The translations under genes were made by a program, and so were the position numbers. A stretch of DNA of 64,000 nt, taken from CAVRTM01 sp963724015 (lineage in GTDB: Bacteria; Actinomycetota; Actinomycetes; Actinomycetales; Dermatophilaceae). Below the pieces are notes generated by a model. That model was not told where the DNA came from. It made no database searches and saw nothing but the letters and a program-made list of their open reading frames with translations. Below are positions 57,804 to 64,000 of the stretch, one piece after another (positions within the stretch are counted from its first letter, which is position 1; each line of letters begins with the position of its first letter). Location of the stretch: the NCBI GenBank assembly GCA_963724015.1, contig CAVRTM010000006.1:1-64000 (forward strand), in the 5' to 3' direction.

Positions 57804-58421
57804 GTGAGGAACGAGCCGGCTCGGACGGCCGGCGGCCAGCCCCTGCCGGTCGTCGGCACCCAGGTGGTGACCCTGCCCAACGTGCTGTCGTTCCTGCGGC
57901 TCGTGGGTGTGCCGGTGTTCCTCTGGCTGCTCCTGGCCGGCCACGACGGCTGGGCCCTGGCGGTGCTGATGGCCTCCGGCATCAGCGACTACCTCGACGG
58001 CAAGATCGCCCGCCACTACGGGCTGGTCTCCCGCATCGGCCAGCTGCTCGACCCGCTCGCCGACCGGCTCTACATCGTCTCCACGCTGGTGGGCCTGGCC
58101 TACGTCGACATCATCCCGTGGTGGCTGGTCGCCGTCCTGCTCGCCCGCGAGGTCTTCGGCAGCATCCTGCTGCTGGTCGTACGCCGCTACGGCTACGTCG
58201 GTCTGCCGGTCCACTTCATCGGCAAGGCCGCGACGTTCAACCTCCTCTACGCCTTCCCCCTCCTGCTGCTCGCGCAGGTCTCGCACACCCTCGCCGTGGT
58301 GGCCCAGCCGGCCGGCTGGGCGTTCGTGTGGTGGGGGACCGGCCTGTACTGGGTGGCCGGAGCGCTGTACGCCGTGCAGGTGCGCGACCTCGTCCGCGAG
58401 GCGAAGGCGGAGCCCCGGTGA
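57804..58421 (+). CDS. pgsA: CDP-alcohol phosphatidyltransferase
   Basis: A 205-residue membrane enzyme with the CDP-alcohol transferase signature DYLDGKIARHYGLVSRIGQ, LLDPLADR (D-G-x2-A-R-x8-G-x3-D-x3-D). About five membrane segments. In M. tuberculosis the syntenic gene (Rv1822, pgsA2) is of the same family; the head group (glycerol phosphate, cardiolipin or other) is uncertain. It opens a conserved operon with the DUF881 and sbp genes. Start selected by the TAGGCT box and the following conserved TLPNVLSFLRL. Confidence 0.9.
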   Translation: MRNEPARTAGGQPLPVVGTQVVTLPNVLSFLRLVGVPVFLWLLLAGHDGWALAVLMASGISDYLDGKIARHYGLVSRIGQLLDPLADRLYIVSTLVGLAYVDIIPWWLVAVLLAREVFGSILLLVVRRYGYVGLPVHFIGKAATFNLLYAFPLLLLAQVSHTLAVVAQPAGWAFVWWGTGLYWVAGALYAVQVRDLVREAKAEPR

Positions 58422-58470
58422 GCGCCGAGGGCCTGGCCGTCCCGTCCACCCGCGGCGCCCGGACGAGTCG

Positions 58471-59365
58471 ATGACGCTGATCACCGAGATGATGCAGCGG
58501 CCCCTCGACCCCGGCTACGCCGCGGAGGCCACGAGGCGGAAGGCCGCCGGGCTGCCGCCGGCGTCCGGGACGCGCAGCGTCCTGCTGGTGGTCACCGCGA
58601 TCGCTGATCGGTCTGCTCCTCGCCACCTCGGCCCTCGCGCTGCGGGCGCCGGCCACCAGCGGCACCAGGGCCAAGGCCCAGCTGATCGACCAGATCGAGA
58701 CCCGCCGCGCGCACGGAGACGCCCAGTCCCGCCGGATCACCGATCTGCGCGCGCAGATCAACGCCGCGCAGGCCGCCGCGCTGCGCGGCCAGAGCGAGGG
58801 AGGTCTGGCCAACGAGCTGCGCGACCTCGAGGCGGTCACCGGCGCCGGCGCGGTCACCGGCCCCGGGATGCGGCTGACCCTGGACGACGCGCCGACCAAG
58901 GACGCGGGCAAGAACCCCGACGCCAACCCGCGCAACAACGGGGAGGCCGACCAGGGCCGGGTCATCGCCCGCGACCTGCAGATCGTCGTCAACGGCCTGT
59001 GGGCCTCCGGCGCCGAGGCGGTCGCCGTCAACGGCCAGCGGCTGACGTCCAAGGCGGCGATCCGGTTCGCCGGCCAGGCCATCCTCGTCAACTACCGGCC
59101 GCTCACCCGCCCCTACGTGATCACCGCCATCGGCGACCCCAAGAAGCTGCCCGTAGAGTTCGCCGCGAGCGACGGCGGCAGCTACCTGCAGTCGCTGAAG
59201 ACCAACTTCGGTGTGCGGGCCGGCATCCAGGACGTCGACCGCCTCACCGTGCCCGGCGAGTCGTCCCTGACGACGCGCGTCGCCAGCCCCGTGCCGTCCG
59301 CCCCCGGCACGTCCAGCGCCACCGGTGGACCCACCACCTCTGACACGACGGAGAGCTCACCGTGA
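58471..59365 (+). CDS. DUF881 family membrane protein, first copy (frame broken)
   Basis: About 297 residues in corrected frame. The cytoplasmic N-terminus TLITEMMQRPLDPGYAAEA is followed by one membrane segment (near 45-65), an extracytoplasmic coiled-coil (RAHGDAQSRRITDLRAQINA) and a globular DUF881 domain ending in a Thr/Ser-rich tail. DUF881 proteins flank sbp in Gram-positive division and envelope clusters. One insertion near 58606 breaks the frame. The true start may be the GTG at 58418 that overlaps the pgsA stop (GTGA), because the reading PRRPDES before the ATG matches other actinobacterial homologues; that would need two more insertions. Confidence 0.85.
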
Positions 59366-59694
59366 TCCCTGCCCTCGGCCTTCTCGTCGGCCTGGTCGTC
59401 GGGCTCTTCCTCCACCCGACGGTGCCGCTGGCGCTGCAGCCCTACCTGCCGATCGCGGTCATCGCCGCCCTGGACGCCGTCTTCGGCGCCGTGCGTGCCG
59501 TGCTGGACGGCATCTTCAACGACAAGGTCTTCGTGATCTCGTTCCTCTCCAACGTCGTGGTCGCCGCCCTCATCGTCTTCCTCGGCGACCAGCTCGGCGT
59601 CGGCGCCCAGCTGTCCACCGGCGTCGTCGTCGTGCTGGGGGTCCGCATCTTCTCCAACGTCGCCTCCATCCGTCGACACCTCTTCCACGCATGA
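59362..59694 (+). CDS. sbp: small basic protein Sbp (DUF1290)
   Basis: A 110-residue membrane protein with three hydrophobic segments: LGLLVGLVVGLFLHP, YLPIAVIAALDAVFGAVRA, and NVVVAALIVFLGDQLGVGAQL. Highly conserved between two DUF881 genes across actinobacteria and some Firmicutes; function unknown but linked to division genes. GTG start overlaps the DUF881 stop (GTGA) and its own stop overlaps the next ATG (ATGA), so the three products are coupled. Confidence 0.92.
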   Translation: MIPALGLLVGLVVGLFLHPTVPLALQPYLPIAVIAALDAVFGAVRAVLDGIFNDKVFVISFLSNVVVAALIVFLGDQLGVGAQLSTGVVVVLGVRIFSNVASIRRHLFHA

Positions 59695-60464
59695 GCCAGC
59701 ACCCCGACCCCACCCCACCGCCCGGGCCCGAGACGCCCGGCGGCTGGCACCGGCTGCTCCTCATGGCCCGGCCCCGGGCCACCCGGGCCAACGCGTTCGC
59801 GGCGCTGCTGGCGCTGGTGCTCGGTTTTGCGGTCGCCACGCAGGTCCGCTCCACCCAGGCCCAGGGGCTGGAGTCGCTGCGCCAGAGCGACCTGGTCGGC
59901 ATCCTGGACAACGTCACCCAGCAGTCGACCCGCCTGGACAACTCCGCCCGCGAGCTGCAGGCCACCCGCGACCAGCTGGTCAACGGGTCCACCAACGAGG
60001 CGGCGGCGCTGAAGGCCGCGCAGCAGCGCCTGGCTGCCCTGCGCATCCTGGCTGGTACGGCGCCCGCCAAGGGCCCCGGGATCCGGATGACGATCGACGA
60101 CCCGGGCAGCAAGGTCACGGCCCCCGTGATGCTCGACGCCCTGGAGGAGCTGCGCGACGCCGGCGCGGAGGCGGTGCAGATCAACGGTTCCCGGGTCGTG
60201 GCCAGCTCCTCCTTCGGGCAGGACGCCAACGGCCTGCTGGTCGACGGCACCCCGCTGCACTCGCCGTACCGCATCCTCGCGATCGGGAACCCGCAGACGA
60301 TGGGTGCCGCGATGGAGATCCCCGGCGGGATCTCCGAGACCGTCCGGCAGCTCGGTGCGACCGTCCGCGTCGTGCAGGACCAGAGCATGGTCATCGACGC
60401 GTTGCAGTCGCCTCGACCGCCTCGTTACGCTCGCCCGGTGCCGGCACCCACCCCCACGCAGTGA
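59691..60464 (+). CDS. DUF881 family membrane protein, second copy
   Basis: A 257-residue paralogue of the first DUF881 protein: cytoplasmic Pro-rich N-terminus, one membrane segment (about 35-55), a coiled-coil (TQQSTRLDNSARELQATRDQ) and the DUF881 domain (IRMTIDDPGSKVTAPVMLDA, AEAVQINGSRV). Intact frame. Start ATG overlaps the sbp stop. Between this gene and gcvH there are 46 bp with an imperfect direct repeat of TTTTCNCTCTGAC. Confidence 0.88.
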   Translation: MSQHPDPTPPPGPETPGGWHRLLLMARPRATRANAFAALLALVLGFAVATQVRSTQAQGLESLRQSDLVGILDNVTQQSTRLDNSARELQATRDQLVNGSTNEAAALKAAQQRLAALRILAGTAPAKGPGIRMTIDDPGSKVTAPVMLDALEELRDAGAEAVQINGSRVVASSSFGQDANGLLVDGTPLHSPYRILAIGNPQTMGAAMEIPGGISETVRQLGATVRVVQDQSMVIDALQSPRPPRYARPVPAPTPTQ

Positions 60465-60510
60465 CGACCGGCTTTTTTCTCTGACGCTTTTCCCTCTGAC
60501 AAGGAGCAGC

Positions 60511-60900
60511 ATGAGCGAGTTGGACTACCCGCAGGACCTGCGTTACACCGCAGAGCACGAGTGGGTGAGCGTCGGCGAGGCCGGCGTCGTCCGCGTGGGC
60601 ATCACCTCCTTCGCCCAGGACGCGCTCGGCGACGTGGTCTACGTCAGCCTGCCGACCGTCGGCGACACCGTGGCAGCCGGCGACTCCTGCGGTGAGGTCG
60701 AGTCCACCAAGTCCGTCAGCGACCTCTACGCGCCCCTCGCCGGCGAGGTCGTCGCCGTCAACGACGCCCTGGACCGGGCCCCCGAGCTGGTCAACGCCGA
60801 CCCCTACGGACAGGGCTGGATGTACGAGGTCCGCCTTGCCGACCAGGGCGCCCTGGACGCCCTGATGGACGTGGAGACCTACCGCTCCCAGCTCGGCTGA
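60511..60900 (+). CDS. gcvH: glycine cleavage system H protein
   Basis: GcvH carries the lipoyl group that shuttles the methylamine intermediate between GcvP and GcvT. 129 residues with the lipoylation motif GEVESTKSVSDLYAP at Lys67, and YTAEHEWV near the N-terminus. AAGGAG precedes the ATG. Its neighbour garA and the downstream gcvP repeat the M. tuberculosis order. A hairpin follows the gene. Confidence 0.96.
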   Translation: MSELDYPQDLRYTAEHEWVSVGEAGVVRVGITSFAQDALGDVVYVSLPTVGDTVAAGDSCGEVESTKSVSDLYAPLAGEVVAVNDALDRAPELVNADPYGQGWMYEVRLADQGALDALMDVETYRSQLG

Positions 60901-60909
60901 CGCCGCCTG

Positions 60910-60942
60910 GCCCCACCGCGTGCGCCGGGTGCGCCGTGGGGC
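60910..60942 (+). terminator. hairpin after gcvH
   Basis: GCCCCAC (60910-60916) pairs with GTGGGGC (60936-60942) over a GC-rich 19-nt loop, just 9 nt after the gcvH stop. No T run. Confidence 0.5.
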
Positions 60943-60986
60943 ACGATGGCTGTGGCAAGTGGCCGCCAGAACCTCGAGCCGTGATC

Positions 60987-60992
60987 TAGGGT
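60987..60992 (+). promoter_or_regulatory. minus-10 box upstream of garA
   Basis: TAGGGT lies 46 nt before the garA ATG; the leader ends with CAGGAGC as ribosome binding site. Confidence 0.45.
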
Positions 60993-61038
60993 TGGGGCCT
61001 CGGCTCCGGACGGGGCCTGGACGAGAGCAGGAGCAGTC

Positions 61039-61501
61039 ATGAGTGAGAACGGGCAGGACCAGGTTCCGGAGCGCGTGGGCGAGCCCACGACGATGCGGTT
61101 CCAGGGCATCGGTGAGCCACCGGTGGAGCCCAGCTGCCGAGGCTCCCGCTCACCTGTCCGGTGCCGACCAGGCCACCGTGGACGCCCTGCGGGCCGGCAC
61201 CGCGCTGCTGGTGGTGCTGCGCGGCCCCAACACCGGGGCGCGGTTCCTGCTGGACGCCGACGAGGTCAGCTCGGGCCGCCACCCCGACAGCGACATCTTC
61301 CTGGACGACGTCACGGTCTCGCGCAAGCACGCGAGCTTCCGCCGCGAGGGTCACCGGTTCCTGGTCCGTGACGTCGGCTCGCTCAACGGCACCTATGTCA
61401 ACCGCGAGCGGATCGACGAGGCGGCTCTGAAGACCGGCGACGAGGTGCAGATCGGCAAGTTCCGGCTGGTGTTCTACGCCGGCACCGGCACCGCGCCGTG
61501 A
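61039..61501 (+). CDS. garA: FHA-domain regulator GarA/OdhI (frame broken once)
   Basis: Corrected length 153 residues. An N-terminal tail with a Thr pair (GEPTTMRF) corresponds to the PknB/PknG phosphorylation site of GarA, followed by the FHA domain: SSGRHPDSDIFLDDVTVSRK, HASFRREGHRFLVRDVGS and LNGTYVN. Unphosphorylated GarA/OdhI inhibits 2-oxoglutarate dehydrogenase and affects glutamate metabolism. The frame breaks near 61133 (duplicated C). It sits between gcvH and ftsR as in M. tuberculosis Rv1827. The Thr pair is not the canonical ETTS, so phospho-control is inferred. Confidence 0.9.
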
Positions 61502-61511
61502 GCCCCGGAGC

Positions 61512-62237
61512 GTGAACGCCGGTCCCGCGCCCGCGCGGATGACCATCGGGGCCGTCCTCGCGCGGCTCCAGCCCGACTTCCCCGACGTCAGCATCTCCAA
61601 GATCCGCTTCCTGGAGACCGAGGGGCTGATCACGCCCTCACGCACCGGTTCGGGTTACCGCACCTTCTCCGAGCAGGACGTCGAGCGGCTGCACTACATC
61701 CTCAGCGCCCAGCGCGACCGGTTCTGGCCGCTGAAGGTCATCCGCGACGCGCTCGACGCACTCGACCGCGGGCTGCAGCCAACCGGCCCGGACGACGCCG
61801 CCTCGCGCCCCACCGTCCCGGCCGCGGTCCTCGACCCGGGTCTGCCGACCCCGCAGGACCTCACCCGCCCGTCCTCGCTGCGGCTGACCGCGGCCGAGCT
61901 GAGGCAGGCTGCGGGGCTGGACGAGCCGACGTTAGCCGAGCTCACCGCGTTCGGCCTGCTGCGCAGCGACCCCACGGGCCACTACGGCGAGTCGGCGCTG
62001 GCCGTGGCCCGGGCGGCCGGTGCCCTCTCGGCGTACGGCATCGAGCCCCGCCACCTGCGGCCGTTCCGCACGGCCGCCGACCGCGAGATCGGGCTGGTGC
62101 AGCAGGTCACGAGCCCGATGCGGGGCCGCGGCAGCGCCGGTCGCGCGCCGACGGGGGAGGACCCCACGCCCGAGATCCTGGCGCTCTGCATCGCGTTGCA
62201 CGCCAGCCTGGTCCGCGCCGGGCTCGCAGCACAGTGA
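61512..62237 (+). CDS. ftsR: MerR-family regulator FtsR
   Basis: A 241-residue MerR protein: N-terminal winged helix TIGAVLARLQPDFPDVSISK, IRFLETEGLITPSRTGSGYR, then FSEQDVERLHYILSAQRDRF and a C-terminal domain without metal-binding Cys. It corresponds to Rv1828/FtsR, shown in Corynebacterium to activate ftsZ. GTG start, 10 bp after garA. Its stop is shortly before the bfn promoter. Confidence 0.9.
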   Translation: MNAGPAPARMTIGAVLARLQPDFPDVSISKIRFLETEGLITPSRTGSGYRTFSEQDVERLHYILSAQRDRFWPLKVIRDALDALDRGLQPTGPDDAASRPTVPAAVLDPGLPTPQDLTRPSSLRLTAAELRQAAGLDEPTLAELTAFGLLRSDPTGHYGESALAVARAAGALSAYGIEPRHLRPFRTAADREIGLVQQVTSPMRGRGSAGRAPTGEDPTPEILALCIALHASLVRAGLAAQ

Positions 62238-62242
62238 GCGAG

Positions 62243-62248
62243 TACGGT
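62243..62248 (+). promoter_or_regulatory. minus-10 box of a probable leaderless promoter for bfn
   Basis: TACGGT ends 6 nt before the GTG at 62255, no Shine-Dalgarno sequence between. Confidence 0.5.
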
Positions 62249-62254
62249 TGAGGT

Positions 62255-62764
62255 GTGAGAGAACTCGATGTTCTCGGCGTCCGCGTCGAGATGCCGACCA
62301 ACCAGCCCATCGTCCTGCTGCGTGAGCGGGACGGTGAGCGTTACCTGCCGATCTGGATCGGGGCCGCGGAAGCGACCGCCATCGCCTACGCCCAGCAAGG
62401 TGTCGTGCCTCCGCGCCCGCTGACGCACGACCTGCTCAAGAACGTCATCGAGGACCTCGGTCACACGCTGACGGAGGTGCGCATCGTCTCCCTGCAGGAC
62501 AGCATCTTCTACGCCAGCCTGATCTTCGACGGCGGCGTGGAGGTCAGCGCGCGGTCCTCGGACGCGATCGCGCTGGCGCTGCGCACCGGCACGACCATCC
62601 TCGCCGAGGAGGCGCTGCTGGACGAGGCCGGAGTCGCCATCGCCCAGGAGGAGGACGACGAGGTGGAGCGGTTCAAGGAGTTCCTCGACCAGGTCTCGGC
62701 CGAGGACTTCGAGACCACCGACGAGCCCGGGCCCAGCGAGGAGCCCCCGCCCGGCACCAGGTGA
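62255..62764 (+). CDS. bifunctional nuclease family protein (DUF151)
   Basis: A 169-residue DUF151/BFN protein: RELDVLGVRVEMPTNQPIVL, LPIWIGAAEATAIAYAQQG, RPLTHDLLKNVIEDLG, SSDAIALALRTGTTI, with an acidic C-terminal tail. Plant homologues show DNase/RNase activity; the bacterial role is uncertain. It is syntenic with Rv1829 between the two MerR genes. Confidence 0.9.
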   Translation: MRELDVLGVRVEMPTNQPIVLLRERDGERYLPIWIGAAEATAIAYAQQGVVPPRPLTHDLLKNVIEDLGHTLTEVRIVSLQDSIFYASLIFDGGVEVSARSSDAIALALRTGTTILAEEALLDEAGVAIAQEEDDEVERFKEFLDQVSAEDFETTDEPGPSEEPPPGTR

Positions 62765-62857
62765 GCGGCTGCTCCACCCCTGAGAACTAACCCTCGACCT
62801 TAGCGTGAGCCTTGAGCGCCTGTCGATCCGACACGCACCTCGATCCTCCAGCGGTCG

Positions 62858-62886
62858 TTGACGCCTTGAGCGACCGGCCGTACGGT
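62858..62886 (+). promoter_or_regulatory. promoter of the second merR gene
   Basis: TTGACG (62858-62863) and TACGGT (62881-62886) are separated by 17 bp, a canonical sigma-70-type spacing. The spacer holds one copy of GCCTTGAGCG (62863-62872); another lies at 62809-62818, 54 bp upstream. The repeat is a candidate autoregulatory operator for the MerR product. Confidence 0.6.
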
Positions 62887-62926
62887 CAGAGGAAAACCAC
62901 GAGCGTGTAGTTACAGGGAGGTGCGC

Positions 62927-63512
62927 GTGAGCTCCACCGGAGAGGCGCAGCACGGCACAGGTTCCGTGCCGGTCGCTGCCCAAGGACTGTTGTTCACCGA
63001 CGACCTTCCCGCGCTGCGCGAGGACACCGGCTATCGGGGTCCGACCGCGTGCAAGGCGGCCGGGATCACCTACCGCCAGCTCGACTACTGGGCCCGCACC
63101 GACCTGGTGGAGCCGTCCGTGCGCGGGGCCACCGGCTCGGGCACCCAACGGCTCTACAGCTTCCGGGACATCCTGGTCCTCAAGGTGGTCAAGCGGCTGC
63201 TGGACACCGGGGTCTCGCTGCAGCAGATCCGTGTGGCGGTGACCCACCTGCGCGAACGAGGGGTCCAGGACCTGGCGCAGATCACGTTGATGAGCGACGG
63301 CGCGAGCGTCTACGAGTGCACCTCCGCCGACGAGGTCATCGACCTGGTGCAGGGCGGCCAGGGCGTGTTCGGCATCGCCGTCGGCCGGGTCTGGCGCGAG
63401 GTCGAGGGCGAGCTGGCTGCAGCTGCCCAGCGAGCGTCCCGAGGACGAGGCGCCGGGCGTGCACCCCGGTGATGAGCTGCGGACCCGCCGTCAGGCCCGC
63501 CTGATCGGCTGA
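62927..63512 (+). CDS. MerR-family regulator, Rv1830-like (frame broken near C-terminus)
   Basis: Corrected length 194 residues. A MerR helix-turn-helix lies at about 40-110 (RGPTACKAAGITYRQLDYWA, LVEPSVRGATGSGTQRLYSF), then LKVVKRLLDTGVSLQQIRVA, a coiled-coil and a C-terminal domain (GASVYECTSADEVIDLVQGG) without metal-binding Cys, ending ARLIG. An inserted base near 63422 would give a premature stop at 63472. The GTG at 62927 is preferred over 62921, which abuts AGGGAG. It precedes the gcvP riboswitch, as Rv1830 does. Confidence 0.9.
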
Positions 63513-63619
63513 CGCCGCGGCGGCCGGCCGGCGGCGCCCGCCGTACGGCGACGTCGCCGTACCCACCGTGCAACCTGCCGTCGGGCGCGCGAAGCGGCGG
63601 CCCGGCGGCACCCGGATGT

Positions 63620-63625
63620 TAGGCT
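63620..63625 (+). promoter_or_regulatory. minus-10 box of the riboswitch-gcvP transcript
   Basis: TAGGCT lies about 20 nt upstream of the glycine aptamer, the right place for its promoter. Confidence 0.5.
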
Positions 63626-63644
63626 GGGCCCGCTGATCGACCCC

Positions 63645-63778
63645 GTGCGGGAGAGTCCCCGCGCACCACCTCCAGGACCACGGCCGCGTGGCGCGGAGGC
63701 TGCGACCGGGGCGCCGAAGGGGCAAACCTCCCCGGAACCTCTCAGGCGCCAGGACCGCACGGGCAGGCACTCTGGAGC
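63645..63778 (+). ncRNA. glycine riboswitch (single aptamer) upstream of gcvP
   Basis: Hallmark segments are present in order: GCGGGAGAGTCCC, GCGCCGAAGGGGCAA, ACCTCTCAGGC, AGGACCG and GGGCAGGCACTCTGGAG. Only one full aptamer is seen; the tandem second copy common in other bacteria is missing or reduced. It should turn on gcvP when glycine is high. Confidence 0.93.
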
Positions 63779-63854
63779 CAATCTCTGGTGACAGGTGGGG
63801 AGGCAGTCCGCTTCGGCGTCCCCCACAGGGCGTCGCCCGCGTGAGGAGCCTGTC

Positions 63855-64000
63855 GTGACCCCTGACCCCACCGCCCCGTTCGAGCCCGAGTTCGTCTCGC
63901 GCCACATCGGGCCCCGCGAGGACGACGTCGCCGCCATGTTGAAGGTCGTCGGCCAGCCCAGCGTCGCCGCCCTGCTGGACACGGCGCTGCCCGGCGTCAT
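63855..64000 (+). CDS. gcvP: glycine dehydrogenase (decarboxylating), partial at window end
   Basis: GcvP decarboxylates glycine and transfers the methylamine to GcvH. The first 48 codons fit the family N-terminus: FEPEFVSRHIGPREDDVAAM and LKVVGQPSVAALLD, followed by ALPGVI. GTG start with GAGGAG about 7 nt upstream, 77 nt after the riboswitch aptamer. The gene continues beyond the window. Confidence 0.95.
   Translation, partial: MTPDPTAPFEPEFVSRHIGPREDDVAAMLKVVGQPSVAALLDTALPGV

Overview
The window is very GC-rich actinobacterial chromosome with dense coding, GTG/ATGA start-stop overlaps and TANNNT minus-10 boxes. The gene order is typical of Actinomycetes. I would place it among soil or aquatic Micrococcales or Propionibacteriales relatives (inference, not tested); features such as Lsr2, GAF-ANTAR, GarA and FtsR exclude most other phyla.

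Layout. (1) 0.1-19.1 kb is a conserved core block: an ABC exporter, a DUF349 protein, a cyclophilin, an MBL hydrolase with hisS, ald, then xerD-parA-scpA-scpB-rluB-aroH-tyrA-cmk-der and a tRNA-Pro(GGG). (2) 19.1-57.7 kb looks like an accessory segment. It holds a complete membrane-anchored multicopper oxidase (MCO), a GAF-ANTAR regulator, cobT, an AMIN-like secreted protein, an SDR, three secreted proteins of likely envelope or polysaccharide function, a GAF/SpoIIE/HATPase phosphatase, a short Lsr2 paralogue and a RibD-type reductase. It continues with a ~14 kb minus-strand operon (giant adhesin-like protein, three MCO-like proteins, a small membrane protein, a CopC-CopD fusion) divergent from a two-component system. 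It ends with PAP2/DedA genes, a BlaI-M56 pair, a PAP2-deacetylase-YncE operon and a GH65 phosphorylase. (3) 57.8-64 kb is a second conserved core block in the order pgsA-DUF881-sbp-DUF881-gcvH-garA-ftsR-bfn-merR-(glycine riboswitch)-gcvP, which is the Rv1822-Rv1832 order of M. tuberculosis.

How the genes work together. Region 1 covers tRNA charging, chromosome segregation (XerD, ParA, ScpAB), aromatic amino-acid synthesis and ribosome maturation. Region 3 couples phospholipid synthesis to the glycine cleavage system and its GarA/riboswitch control. The centrepiece of region 2 is the copper operon: CopC/CopD handles copper at the membrane, and the MCO-like proteins and the giant beta-helix protein act outside. 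Two adjacent MCO-like proteins each carry only half of the usual His motifs, in a complementary way, which suggests a hetero-oligomeric oxidase.

Quality warning. Many conserved genes contain frame breaks. In nearly every one I could resolve by eye, deleting one base, usually one of two identical neighbours, restores the family sequence, and total gene length modulo 3 agrees with the number of insertions. I treat them as consensus sequence errors, not pseudogenes. Errors run at about one per kb in 0-19 kb, are almost absent in 19-40 kb, and are extremely dense in 40.4-47.4 kb, so residue-level statements there are reconstructions. Coordinates given for such genes span the whole intended gene.
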